Shown one piece after another: positions 1 through 20,988 of a DNA stretch of 64,000 nucleotides (its first letter is position 1; the number at the start of each line of letters is the position of its first letter). The stretch covers positions 18,389,573 through 18,453,572 of the forward strand of contig JACGWO010000011.1 in assembly GCA_034509735.1 (NCBI GenBank), read 5' to 3'. The notes under the pieces were generated by a model. It was not told where the DNA came from. It ran no database searches and saw only the letters and a program-made list of their open reading frames with translations. Source of the stretch: Sesamum alatum. Its lineage: Eukaryota > Streptophyta > Magnoliopsida > Lamiales > Pedaliaceae. The translations under genes and the position numbers were made by a program.

Positions 1-738
1 AAAAGATAAGTCATTCAAGTGAAATCATCGATGAAAAAGCTGGACATTAAAAAGGTTCTCAATAATAGACGGCTGAAATATTTCTACACTTACATTTATC
101 ATGGTAAAGGATAATTTACACAAGGAAGCCTTAAAGTGTTTATTTTTAATCATTATTTTTAGATACTCATGTTTCTTTTGATAATGCATGATTTTTTGTT
201 TGTTTATTGTTAAGGGCGAAAGGCCGGGAAAATATTCAACAAATTATTAGAAGATCTATTTATTTATTCAATTTTCATTGTTTGTGATGAATTTCAAATG
301 CACTAGTAGTTTAACGAAATTTAGCTTTATTTGGATCTTAATTATTGTAGGCTAAATTTAATCTTTGTCCATTTTTTGATAATTCTAGGCTAAGCCTAAA
401 TCAAATCAAATCAAATCTCTCCTCACAAGCAAATAAATATTTGCATGCTTAAAATATAGTTTGTTTTATGGCATGAACTTTATTATTTTGATAACTAATT
501 AACATTGGTTTCTTGGTTGAGAGAGCATAAATGTCGCAGGGGTGTGTCAACTCTTATTCTTTGGACTCATTGAAGCAGTAATGAAATAAAAAATTAAAGG
601 CGTATATGTTATTATGACTAAACTAGATTTGGATGTTGGTGCCAAGAGATATCAAGGCAGATCTACTGCCTGCGCGTGCAGGCCGCGCCAACAGGGCGGC
701 CATGCATAGGTTCTCCTGCCTGTGCGCCGCCTTGCTGT
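1..738. other. AT-rich flank without a recognisable gene
   Basis: No reading frame with family resemblance is visible on either strand. The stretch is AT-rich except for a GC-rich patch at about 658-745 containing words such as GCGTGCAGGCCGCGCC. Similar GC-rich patches sit at the start of copia leader sequences elsewhere in the window (about 25108 and 58786), so this patch may be copia leader joined to the LTR that starts near 739, but the rest of the leader was not matched. Confidence 0.4.
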
Positions 739-2104
739 GGATACTAGCAACACAAAACTTATACTAGTTGTTCGCATCATGACGTAGATAAGGGGATAAA
801 CATAAAATTGAACAAATTAATGAATCTTAGAAAATGGGGAAACAAACAATCCTCAAAACCAAGAGGAAGCATTGGAATTCAGCATAGGAAGACAAGTTAC
901 ACAATACTTATACGAGCTACTAACATAATTCATCATGCGGATAAGGGGATAAGCATCAAATTTCATAAATCTAATTTATGAAACAAGCCCGATAAATCTA
1001 ATTAATCTACAATGGCTCGTCACTCCAAAAGGGGATCGATTTAATACAATTAAATTGTTTCACCTCCCGGATTTAATTCTAAATTAATTCCTTTACTTCC
1101 AATGAGTTGTGTGTGACTCTTTAGGTTCACCTTCAACTAGACTTGGGCCAATCCTCAATTATGCCATAACCGAAATTCGCCCGTCACCATGAGTGACCGT
1201 CTAGCAACGATCCATGGCACTAGAGATTAGGTGAAATCATGGCGTGAATAGGCTCACGAATGCATACGAATACAGTCCTTCCGTCTACCATCTCACAGCT
1301 ATGGTCTAGGGTATGCAATTTGAATGTCGGCCCCCATCCTCGACTTAAGTAACTCTTAACCCATTGAAACGTCACTGGGATCCCATCCCACTATTCAGTC
1401 ACTGTGGCCACAGATTCTATCGGGAACGAGCCTTAGAGTGTACATGACAACTGTCAAACATTGACAGGAGATGGATTCTATCTTGGAATGCACCATCCTC
1501 ATTGCACATTCTGATTGCACTAGATAGGACTTATAACAACCAAGTCGTTTTACATGGTAGCCTTTCGCCAAACCTAAGACAAAGGAATAGTGTACATGTG
1601 ACTGTCATGGTTTCTCAAGTCCGAGGACTAATCTCATACTATCGGAGCGGGGAATGCCAGTCATACTAACCAAGCCACTTAAGGCTTCCATATGACGATT
1701 CCCGCGAGTCACCTTAGTTAGTTGATCCTAAGTCGACTAACCCACTAATACTGCATGGACGACCCTCGTCACTTGTCGATGAAACACTACTGCCATCCTT
1801 AGTGCAAGTTTTACTCGGACCCTCGATACTCAATCTCGAGGTCCTTGATTTGGAGGGTTTCAGACAAATCCACAAAGGCTGGCTTCATGACTGTCAACCT
1901 ATGCGCGGTCCAACCTTCTGTATTTACATACCCGATCTGTGGGCTTTGTTTGTATAATGAACAATAATATAAGTAAACACAACAAAGTATAACAAGCCAA
2001 GAACTGAATATCACTTTTATTTAGAGTATCATATTACACCATTATTATCATAAACTGGTCACATAATCCCAATCTAATTGATTTCACGATCACTTATTCT
2101 AACA
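739..2104 (-). mobile_element. Old copia LTR, shortened
   Basis: On the minus strand it begins TGTTAGAATAAGTGATC at 2104, matching the LTR starts at 22824, 51574 and 57439. The middle block, with words such as TAGGTTCACC, CTAGACTTGGGCC and GGCACTAGAGA, is shared with the copies at 18943-20978, 45684-47875 and 54882-56878. It is about 600 bp shorter than those 2-kb copies and its left end is uncertain. Its left part holds two diverged copies of a block (near 775-800 and 930-955) containing GATAAGGGGATAA. No target-site duplication was found. After 2104 the sequence TTTTGTTAGCTTGACC only faintly resembles the polypurine-tract junction at 20979. Confidence 0.7.
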
Positions 2105-2166
2105 TTTTGTTAGCTTGACCTATAAATCCGCGTTGTACGTTATGCTTTCAAGTCCTACTCTCCTAG

Positions 2167-2367
2167 TTCTTATCCCATTGGCAGTGTAAATGGCCCCCCA
2201 TATGTGAATACTCTGATAGTGTAAATGCCGACCCATCAGCCACCACCGTGAACAATTCGTCTGATTCAGTATCTAATTCGTCCAGGTCGTCCGCATCCAA
2301 TTCCCCTATTGAGTCATATTCTTCTGATGTATCATGTGACGATGGCTCAGATTTTCCAGCACACTAA
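2167..2367 (+). CDS. Unidentified Ser/Asn-rich reading frame fragment
   Basis: A 66-codon open stretch runs from just after a TAG at 2164 to a TAA at 2365. Its second half is strikingly rich in Ser, Asn and Asp (for example SDSVSNSSRSSASNSP), and base composition rises above that of the surroundings. A neighbouring frame upstream (SSYPIGSVNGPPYVN) could be its continuation through a 1-base frameshift. There is no start codon, signal or family motif, so it is at best the tail of a broken gene or transposon protein. It lies just beyond the edge of the old LTR at 739-2104. Confidence 0.2.
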   Translation, partial: FLSHWQCKWPPICEYSDSVNADPSATTVNNSSDSVSNSSRSSASNSPIESYSSDVSCDDGSDFPAH

Positions 2368-2949
2368 AGGGACTGAACGAGAGGAGCTTCGAATTGTCCA
2401 ATGGATGCTTATTGATGGGACTGACTAATAACCACAATAGACCTTACAAGGAGGAGTACAACAACTAAACCAAATCTACTCATATCTATTTGCACTATAC
2501 TCGTTCGGATGATAAATTGTAACTCATAATTAATTAATTTTTAGCAATTAAAAAACTCGGGTCGCCGAAATTTTAAAATTTGTTGGAATTTGCTGAGTTG
2601 GATAAAATTAGCACTAATTTAATTTGAGATTCTTACTGATTGTGCATTTTTTAAAATCTATGTGCTACATAAGGGCTGATATTAAGAAAACGTAATTTAG
2701 TAAATAGAATATTTTTTTTTTAGCTTTTTTCAGTATAATATCTGGATATCTCACATTAGATTACCGACATTAAATGATTATTTGAAACACCATAAACTCG
2801 AAGCACTTACTAATGTCTTTCCAAAAGAGACAAAATAATAATTGTCAATACTACATGACATTTGAAGCATTAATAATCATTTCATCAAAAGATTCACTAA
2901 ATCATTTTTAATTAATGTATAAGTTGACAAAACAATAACTAATAAATAT

Positions 2950-3391
2950 GGTAAATTACAATTATCTTCTCTGAGATTTCGCATAATTATAAATACATTT
3001 TCGTTGTTTGGAAAATTACAAACACCTCCTGACTTGAATGTCCATCTAACAATGAATCCATTCCGTTAGGTTTCTATCAATTTTTTGTTATGAACTGGTT
3101 AAAATGTCATTATTAAGTTATAATTTTATATATTGTTTAAAAATTTTAAAATATTTTGATGGATTAATATTCTTTATAGATTATTTATTTTACTCGCGCT
3201 CAAATTATTTTATAGTTTTTCAAATATATATATTTTTTAAAAAAATAAAAAATCTGCAAGGGTAAAGTAATGCTTTTCATATTTCCGTTTATTTTCAATG
3301 TGAGGAGGGGTATTTGTAATTTTACAAATAATGAGAGATATTTATAATTATGCCACAAACATCATGGGAGGTAGATGGAATTTACCCTAAT
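2950..3391. repeat. Foldback (inverted-repeat) element
   Basis: The left arm (about 2950-3060, GGTAAATTACAATTATCTTC onward) and right arm (about 3295-3391, ending GATGGAATTTACCC) are reverse complements with mismatches, including GTTTGGAAAATTACAAACACC against GGGTATTTGTAATTTTAC. A related but one-armed copy lies at about 4380-4650. It is a non-autonomous element with no coding capacity. Confidence 0.6.
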
Positions 3392-3669
3392 AAATATGAC
3401 AGATAAATAATTTTACTGAAATGCTTAATTACTCTTGACTTTTTAATTAATTCAAACATAAATATTATCAAATATTGCTTTATTTCTGAGCTCCAATTAT
3501 ATATAGAAATGTAGCGAAATAAATTATTTATTTATTTTAGAAAACTTTCAAAATATTCCACCATTATTAACTATTCGGTCCCCCCAAAGTAATAATTCTG
3601 ATTGATGGAGATAACAAGATAAACTGTCAGCATAAATAGTAATTGCAACAGGATAATGAACGGTCTGGG

Positions 3670-4116
3670 GACCAATTTACTGTATTTTTTAAAATAAAGT
3701 AATTTATCTTCTTGTATTTTTTAAAATAAAATAATTTATTTCTCTGTATTTTTTAAAATAAAGCACTTTATCTTCCTACCTAAACTTATGAAAGCAGCCC
3801 TAATATCCGTACCTAGCTGCCTAGCTACAACTACAAGTTCGCTTAAGCAAGCTCGGTAGCTCATTCATGATTTTTTCAGCGAAAAAACCCTTCCCGGAGG
3901 TAAATCGAAGCAGATCCTGACCCTCGCCCCTCTAGTGTGATGGCAGCAGATGCACGATTCGGATGCTGGTCCGGATGTTGCTTGAGTCCCACTACTACCT
4001 AGGGAGGTAAAGTGTTTCATTTTGAAAAACACAGGAAGGTAAATTGCTATTTTTTTTATAAGGGGATAATTTACTCATTTACAATATCACATGGCGATAA
4101 ATTACATTAAATCCTA
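3670..4116. repeat. Foldback element with a non-palindromic interior
   Basis: The arms at 3670-3780 and 4000-4116 belong to the most frequent foldback family in this window, whose arms read roughly AATTTACCTCCCTGT and ACAGGAAGGTAAATTGC. Between them, 3781-3999 is unrelated and more GC-rich (for example GCTAGCTACAACTAC). The interior may be sequence picked up by the element; no reading frame in it is convincing. Confidence 0.55.
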
Positions 4117-4379
4117 ATATAAATAAATGGGTCCCAAGAGTTCGTGAGGACAAATGAAACTCTTATAGAAAAAAGTTGGATTAAAATAATAGAAGCAAGG
4201 ACAAATAATGCTCGGATCATGTCGGCCATCTTGAAATATTCTATGCGCGAATCATATGGTTTTGAATGTTTCTATAATAATGATCCGTCTATTATTTATT
4301 AAGCACGAGAGATCAGAGTAACTATTTCTGGGATTCTTTTGATTCTGAGTAAATCATATCCACTTTTTCAAAAGTTAGG

Positions 4380-4694
4380 TATGCCTATAAATATCTTTTC
4401 GTTGTTTAAAAAATTACGAATACTTTTTTAGATTTTAATGTTCGTCTAACAACGAACCTATTACTTTAGTCTCTATTAAATTTTCATCCGATTTTTTTAT
4501 GAACTTGATAAAAAATGCCCCTTTGAATTATAAATTATAATTTTATATATTTTTTTAGAATTTTTTAAATATTTTTACGGACTAATATGCCATATAACTA
4601 TATACTTTACTTACTCTCAATTTTTTTGTATATGTTTTCAGATATTTTTTTTAATCTTTCTCAATCCGTCCCTCCCCTCCGTCCAGCGCGCCCC

Positions 4695-4731
<37 letters not shown>

Positions 4732-4996
4732 ATTATATATAAGTATATTTTAATTATATTTTAATATAAATATATATTATATAAATATATGATTTTAAAT
4801 TTGGACCGTTGATTCAAATTAAATTAAATATGGGCCATTGATTTTGAATGCCACATTTGTACTACACGTACTCGTGTGAGGGATTTAATTGCTTTATTTT
4901 GAAAAATACAGGAGGATAATTTGTTAAATTTTTTTTTATAAGTGGATAATTTGATCATTTTCAGTATTATAGGGGGCAGTTTGCATTTAACCCAAC
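4380..4996. repeat. Degraded foldback arms with CT/TA microsatellite
   Basis: 4380-4650 matches 2980-3230 over about 240 bp (shared TTTTCGTTGTTT, GTCTAACAA, AATTTTATATAT), so it is a second, one-armed copy of that element. A (TC)n(TA)n microsatellite follows at 4695-4731. 4885-4996 is one arm of the AATTTACC-type foldback family, ending GCATTTAACCC. Confidence 0.45.
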
Positions 4997-5073
4997 ATTA
5001 ATATGATGATAAATAAAATATTTGTGCCAAAGTAATTTTCTAAACGTTGTCAACAGGAGAAAAATGCATTTTT

Positions 5074-5077
<4 letters not shown>

Positions 5078-5104
<27 letters not shown>
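5078..5104. repeat. TA microsatellite
   Basis: About thirteen tandem TA dinucleotides, the sort of unstable AT tract common in plant spacers. Confidence 0.8.
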
Positions 5105-5107
<3 letters not shown>

Positions 5108-5435
5108 TGATAAGTATTAATCTGACTTAGTTCCTACGGTAAATTAAAATGGCCGGGGGTTTACACACTGAGTATCGCACAAAGATTTTTGAACAAATTA
5201 ATAATGAGCTGGGGTTACAGTTATGAGTTTCGGACAACGATATTTGAACAAAATCAACATAAAATATGGACATGATTTGTGCACGGAGGGAGTACGTGTA
5301 AGAAAAAAATCAAGAACACGTACACTTGCTCAAAAATGGCCGACACATTTTTTTTCTTTAGTTAATATCTCAATATCAAATTCAGACAGAAAAAACGTAA
5401 GCAATCAATCCTTTTGATATTGTAAATCAACACAT

Positions 5436-5644
5436 TATTGTCCTATAAAATAATTTATCTCCTTATATTTTTTAAAATGATTTAATTTATCTTCTCGTAT
5501 TTTTTTAAAATGAAGCAATTTATCTCCCTATCTAGGGAGGTAAATTACTCCATCTAAAAAACACCAAGAGATAAATTACTATTTTTTTATATGAGTTTAA
5601 TTTGTTTATTTGTAATATAATTAAAAAAAAATTGCATTAAACCC
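5436..5644. repeat. Foldback MITE, near-perfect palindrome type
   Basis: The left arm reads AATTTATCTCC...CTATC and the right arm GGGAGGTAAATTACTCC...GCATTAAACCC; the arms meet at about 5540 with almost no interior. It is the same family as 12295-12523, 15980-16210 and 31702-31974. Confidence 0.6.
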
Positions 5645-5810
5645 AAATTCAGACATTCAAATAGGCAGTCGCTATCTAAATAAGATGAAGTGATGAACAT
5701 ACCTACCAACTTTGATGGCAAATTTATAATTGTATTATAGGTCCAAAAGTAGCCCTCACATATGTTGCCAAAAAGATATCATAATAGTAGAGTCAATTTA
5801 TTGGAGAAAA

Positions 5811-6740
5811 TTGCAATTTTAATCCCACATTATAAGCTATTTTACAATATTAATTTAATACTTCTTAAAATAGCGGATATTAATTTTACCACTTAACGGT
5901 CATGTGCAGAAAGCATTCTACCATTAAAATTTAGATGGAAAAGTTAGCCATGATGCTTTGACATGGCTGTTAACTCTAGCTAAAGTTTTTTATTTTTTTT
6001 ATTTTTTTTTATTTTCCCAATTGCAATATGAACTCCATTATAGGTGTTTTTACAGTATTGATCACATGTTTTTTATAATAGCAAAAGATAGACTCATAAC
6101 TTAATGGACATGTGTAAAAAACATCACATTGCAAAAAGCAAATAGTCAAAAATAATCTCGTCACGCTTTAAGAACTTGGACAAAAAAAAATTCAAAAAGA
6201 GGGTTTCTCTCATGTGCCAAGGCTAATGATTGGATGATTGTGGTTTCTTTTTTCTTTTCTATTATTGGGAACATAGCCCCATGTGGGCAGAGGCAATGGA
6301 GATGAACCGTGGATTATTTCTAAGAATAAATCGTACGGAAGATAAAATTTTATTGTTGAATGAAAAAATAAAAAAAATGTAGAGGTCGAAAGTGCAAACT
6401 TGGAAATGAGGAATATTTACTGTGTTGTCGATAATTTCTTGGCTTCGAATACCGTTGAAGTTATTCATCTGGTGACAAACAAGGCTTGATAGCGAAATCA
6501 TGTGCCAATATTGGAAAACCCCCCACAGTGTGGGACTAAAGTTGCAAATTTTGCCATTTTTTCGGAACTTCAACTGGAGTTAAAAGCCACATATGAAGCA
6601 CATGGCTTTTCCATCTAAAACTTTAACAAGTGATTTTTGACAGAATAATTAAGTCATGGGACTATTTTAAGAAGTGTAGGACTAATATTGCAAAACCCGC
6701 TATATTATGGGGCTAAATTTACAATTTTCCTAGAAAAACA
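5811..6740. repeat. Large nested foldback element
   Basis: The left terminus GAAAATTGCAATTTTAATCCC (about 5813) is complementary to the right terminus GGGGCTAAATTTACAATTTTCC (about 6738). A second inverted pair lies inside, at about 6010-6060 (CCAATTGCAATATGAAC) and 6500-6560 (GGGACTAAAGTTGCAAATTTTG), so one foldback appears nested in another. Apparent reading frames inside it are hairpin arms, not genes. Confidence 0.5.
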
Positions 6741-6985
6741 GGATAAATGCAATTTACTCCCATGTGATATGAGAAATAAGCAAAATACCCTTATGAATAT
6801 TTTTTAGCAAATTACCTCCTGTAATTTGGAAAATATCGCAAATTATCCCCATGTGTTTTTCGTTGATAGTGGGTAAATTACTTAAATTTTCAGAATATAG
6901 GGGGTTATTTGCTAAAAAAAAAAAATTCATTAGGAGTTTTTTGCTCATTTCTTATATTACAGGAGGATAAATTGTATTTAACCCA
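6733..6985. repeat. Foldback MITE
   Basis: It starts AGGATAAATGCAATTTAC and ends GGATAAATTGTATTTAACCC; the arms fold over nearly the whole length, turning at about 6850. Family member of 12295-12523. Confidence 0.6.
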
Positions 6986-6989
6986 TTTA

Positions 6990-7289
6990 TCTATACCTTA
7001 TTATTAAGAGAGAGCACTCTTTTGGTGTCTCTCAATATTTGCCTCTGTTAATTTTAATATTTTTAAAATTTATTTATTTATTTATTTTGTTTTTCTATCT
7101 CCCATGTTCGAGTAATTACTTCTCCCTCACTTATTATCTCACAAATCCATTCTTTATATATAAATTTTCTTTCATTTATTTATTTTCTCTATTTTATTTA
7201 AGTCAATTAAATTTTGATAATAAATTATTGGTTTATATATTGAATATATTATGTATTTGAACACACATCGAGTGTGTGCTTTTTACTAG
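6990..7289 (+). mobile_element. Helitron-like non-autonomous element
   Basis: It begins TCTATACCTTATTATTAAG and ends with a stem-loop (ACACACATCGAGTGTGT) followed at short range by CTAG, and it sits between A and T. That matches the Helitron signature of TC at the 5' end, a hairpin and CTRR at the 3' end, and insertion in an AT site without target duplication. 8145-8424 and 8425-8634 carry the same ends. It has no coding capacity. Its 3' end lies only 51 bp before the TATA-like box of the beta-glucosidase gene at 7395. Confidence 0.6.
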
Positions 7290-7340
7290 TTTTAACCGTG
7301 GGACCAGCACAAATTTGACTGTCAAAGGCCTCCCCACGTC

Positions 7341-7348
7341 TATTTAAT
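7341..7348 (+). promoter_or_regulatory. TATA-like box of beta-glucosidase gene A
   Basis: TATTTAAT lies 54 bp before the start codon inside the block CTATTTAATGGATCAT. The same block precedes the paralogue at 31249, while the flanking DNA differs. The conservation supports a core promoter element; the transcription start was not determined. Confidence 0.5.
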
Positions 7349-7394
7349 GGATCATCAAATCAAATTCTCTGGCATCTGAAAACAAAGCAAAGCC

Positions 7395-17009
<9,615 letters not shown>

Positions 17010-17861
17010 GAGAGGAGTCTATAACATTCATTTAATAAGATTCAAGTTTAGTGCCACCCGGTCGGCTGGTAACTTCTAGGGCATGTTTGGTTTGAATAAT
17101 TAAATTTCGGGTGATGTTATGTCAGAAATGCATATTTTTTTTTTCAATATTATAATATCACGACCTATGATCCACTGTTTCGTTGAAGTGTTTGATTTGT
17201 GTGACATTCGATCCTCTATTCTATTTCAGTCCAATATTTGATTGGATTGTTTGACATCACGATTACAATACCGAAAGATAATGTTAATCATCCTTTTTTA
17301 TGGGAAATATACTATTATAATGTTCATAAAAACTATGAAGTTATAGGTAGCTCTCACTTGCCTCCCCATTTTTCCAACTATAATATTATGAAGTTTTATA
17401 TTATTTGATAACTCAACATTGATAATGCTACTACGAACGTGTTTTATTACATTTATTTAAAATATTTTATAAGGTTCGATATTTTATAAGATATTTCTGG
17501 AGTTTATAAAATAGTGGATTTTATTTTAAAATTAAATTTTGAATGTGTTTGGATAAAATAAGATTATAGAGCTTATAACAAATTTGTAATAACAATTTTA
17601 TAATAAATATGATTAAAGTTGTAATTTAATTAATTTTATGATGTAAAACAATGGTCAACATTACACTATTAGTCCCATAGGATAGGAATGACAACACTTT
17701 TTGTTATTTGTTTTACGTTGATTTGGTTCCAAAAATTAGAAAAAAATTGACATAATTAGTCCCATGTTGAGTTTTCCATAAAAAGATAGACGAAAAGGAT
17801 ACGTGCAATCTGTTAGTGAATCATTTTGGAGGCAAAATAATTACACTTTGAGTCTAGGCCT
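17010..17861. other. 3' flank of gene A, no gene
   Basis: AT-rich sequence with GGGCATGTTTGGTTTGAATA at 17080, a phrase typical of a short transposon end, and an interrupted inverted repeat near 17650-17830 (ATTAGTCCCAT occurs twice). No coding frame is seen. Confidence 0.4.
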
Positions 17862-18942
17862 GTGAATAGGTAGGGTCTTACCCTACCCAGGCCCAGGCTG
17901 AAAGGAGGCCCTGTTAAAAATATTTTACCCATGCCTTACCCAACCTATTAAACCCAACTCAAGACCCATGGGTCTGTAGACCCTACCAGACCCAGTTTTT
18001 GGATCTAGGTTCTGACTCGGACCCTTTTTTCTTCTTCTTCTTCTTTTAATTTTTTATTTTTTCACAAAGCATACTAATTATAGAACAAATTGAAATAACT
18101 CTAAGTTCATAAAAAAAACTATACTAAAGCCTCAATTCAATGCTTCAAACTAAAAATCATTTCACATTCTTGTAAAATCAGTCTAAGATCCAAAATGAAT
18201 GATACAAAGAATAAGAAAAATTTACAATAACTTCTTACAAAATGCTGAGATGACGATGGTGGAGCATTAATGTTTGCAAAAATTAAGCTTTCTATAGGAT
18301 ATTTTAGTGCACAAAAATTAGTAAGATACGAATCACAAAAAAAGGGGATAAACTCAAACAAAAAGCATTAAGATTATTGTGATTTTAACTTATCACCGAT
18401 CCATTATCCATACCTCATGAGAATAATTAGAGTGGATAATTTAAGGTACTTAACACTTGAGTTTCAGATGATGTCGCTTCATCAATAACTGCGTATGTCC
18501 CAAAACAATAGAAAATATATTATTAACAAATACAATATCAATGAGACTAATAATACAAATTATTTTTACTTACTCTTTTCGGGAATCGATCTAATCCAAT
18601 CATCAGCTACCACTAATGTTTCTACAACATCTGGAAACAAACATGCATGTGACTCATCAATGACATGACCGCCGATACTAAATGCTGCATCTGATGCAAC
18701 GGTAATGGCAACACTGCTAGAATGTCACGTGCTATCTTCGCCAAGTATAGGTAACCAAGGGCTATTGGTCTTCCACCAATCTAAGATGCTAAACGTTTCT
18801 GGCCTCGAAAACCTTGCCTCTTTGAATAACTCTCCAACTTCGATTTTTGATTATTGAAACACGTGATTCGTAACACCATCTATCAAAATCATGTAAAGAT
18901 TTACGTGTTTGAACTCTAGAGCTACTCACCGTGGCGGATTCA
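17862..18942 (-). pseudogene. hAT-family transposase, C-terminal remnant
   Basis: On the minus strand from 18942 the frame reads LHDFDRW, then across frame breaks FSILDWWKTNSPWLPIL, and then SDAAFSIGGHVIDESHAC with WIRSIPEK near 18570. These are hallmarks of the hAT dimerisation domain (hATC) that closes Ac-type transposases. A TAA near 18840 and a stop plus frameshift after WLPIL (where LAKIARD would be expected) disable it. The 3' flank to 17862 has GGGTCTTACCCTACCC-type subterminal repeats and a possible terminus TAGGCCTGTGAATAGG. The upstream part of the gene is missing because the copia LTR beginning at 18943 abuts it. Confidence 0.7.
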
Positions 18943-20978
18943 TGTAACACTATGTGGATCGTCCGAGGAGAAGGCGCGCGTGAAAGTGCGATGTATAAAA
19001 CATAAACATAAATTAAAACATGCATAAACGGAAATATAAAAGAGGCGTTCAAGGGGTGTTTTCTTGAATCTCCCGGGCGTTTGGTGTATCTCATGATTAA
19101 ATAAAGCATGCATATCATCATGGAGACCATAGGGTTGGAACAAAAAAGGGACACTATGAACGATACATACCCGTTGTAGACTTCTTCGTTCGGTTACACA
19201 CGTTATTCCACATTTTGCCACCGAGATTCCAATGTAGGAATCCTCTAAATCGTCTACGCAATTCGCCGGATCTTGATCCCCTCGTGTTAGCAAGAGATCA
19301 AGAGGACAAGGAAGAAACAATCGACCAAATACTATTAGGTTAACGTGATTGATTGTTACATGTTCTCTTGTATCAAAGACAAGAGAACTTGAAACACTTT
19401 GAAGTAGGGAGAGGGAGAGGTCGGATGAGAGAGAGAGAGAGAGAGAGGCGGCCGTGTGTGTGTGTGTGTGTGCCATGAGTATTTATAAGGAAGTCTTCTT
19501 CCTAATCCTACTCAAACTCTTCAAAAGAGGCACTCCTAACACAACTAGGATTTTGACCTAGTCAAATCCTAGTCAACATAGGATTTGATTAAGTCAAACT
19601 CAATCCTAGCCCTTCATGTCAACTAGCCCCAAGACTCGATCTCGTCCATCTATCCCTTGATGGGCTTTGTGGAATGGACTCTTAAATCCTATTTAATAGT
19701 CCGACAATTCCTAATGGGCTTTTAGTAAATATCAAATAAATACCTAGCCCAAAGTTAATATTTCCATCTTTATTCTACTTAACGATGGAAATAGCCCTAC
19801 TCTTTAATTCATACATCTAATTCACGAACCAAGCCTAATTAATCGAATTAATATTTAAAGGTTTGACACTCCAAAAGAGAGCCAATTTAATCTAATTAAA
19901 TTGTTTGACCCCCCAAAATTAATTCTTAATTAATTCTTCCATTTCCAATGAATTGAGTGTGACTCGTTAGGTTCACCCTCAGCTAGACTTGGGCGAATAT
20001 CCAATCATCTAATGAGAGGAGTTCGTCTGTTACCATGGGTGGCTGTCTAGCAATGGTCCATGGTACTAGAGACTAGGTGAAATTATGGCGTGAACGTTTA
20101 GGCCCCGAATGTGTATAAGCATTGTCCTTCCATCTACTATCTCACAGCTATTAGTGTAGGGTATGGATGTTTAGGACGTCGGTACCCATCCTGACTTAAG
20201 CCATTACTCGTTTACCTACTGAAACGTCACGGGGATCTTATCCTATTGTTCAGTCACTGTGGCCATAGATTTTATAGGGAACGAGTCTTAAAGTATAGGT
20301 GAGACACTACTTTCAATCATTTGACAGCAGACGGATTCCGTCTTGGGCCTACTGTCCGTAGTGCACATCTTGACTGCACTAGATGGGGCTTATAGCAACC
20401 AAGTCTCTCGTCTTGGTAGCCTCTTGCCAAACTTAAGGTACATGCATGATGTGCATGTGACCACAATAGTCACTCAAGTTCGAGGATCATTCTCGTACTG
20501 TCGAAACCGGGAATGCAAGTCATACAGACCGACCTTACTCAAGGTCTCCCATATGACGATTCCCGCGAGTCATCTCAGTCAGCCGGCACCGAGCTGGCTA
20601 ACCCACTAATATTGCATGGACGATCTTCGTCACTCGTCAATGAAACACGACTGCAATTATTTAGTGCAAGTCTCAAATGGACCCTCGATACCCAATCTCG
20701 GGGTCCTTTGACTTGGAGTATTTCAGACTGATCCACAAAAACTGATTTCATGACTTCCATCCTATGCGTAGTCTAGTTTCTTGAATTAACCTTTTCGGTC
20801 TGTGGGCTTTGGTTGTGCATTGAACAATTATAAATATCAAGCAGTAAGTGAACACATTCAAAGTATTAATGCCGTAACTAAACATCACTTTTATTCAAAA
20901 TAAACATATTTAAACCATGTGTCAGAATTAGGTTACATAAGCCTAACAATATTGGCTTCACGGTCACCTATTCTAACA
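18943..20978 (-). mobile_element. Copia LTR (3' LTR of minus-strand element)
   Basis: It begins TGTTAGAATAGGTGACC (minus strand, 20978) and ends at about 18943, next to the hAT remnant. It is 2,036 bp, matching three other full-length copies. On the minus strand it is preceded by a polypurine tract, so it is the 3' LTR of the pol fragment to its right. It contains GA, TG and AC repeats near 19430-19472. A long minus-strand open frame across its left half is not related to any gene. Confidence 0.85.
19481..19487 (-). promoter_or_regulatory. LTR TATA box
   Basis: CTTATAAATACTC on the minus strand lies about 1.5 kb into the LTR and is followed downstream by CA and CT microsatellites. The LTR at 54882-56878 has CTCTATATAAACC at the matching place, also followed by simple repeats. 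This is the likely copia promoter and 5' end of the transcript. Confidence 0.5.
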
Positions 20979-20988
20979 ATCTCCCACT
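20979..20988 (-). promoter_or_regulatory. Copia polypurine tract
   Basis: AAGTGGGAGAT on the minus strand lies directly before the LTR start, the position and composition of the plus-strand DNA priming site of LTR retrotransposons. Confidence 0.75.

Noticed and set aside
6262..6573. 103-codon minus-strand open frame
   Set aside because: It covers the interior and one arm of a nested foldback; no motif, and composition is that of the repeat.
18940..19476. 178-codon minus-strand open frame
   Set aside because: It lies inside a copia LTR and starts in CA/CT microsatellite sequence. The matching parts of the other LTR copies do not keep the frame.
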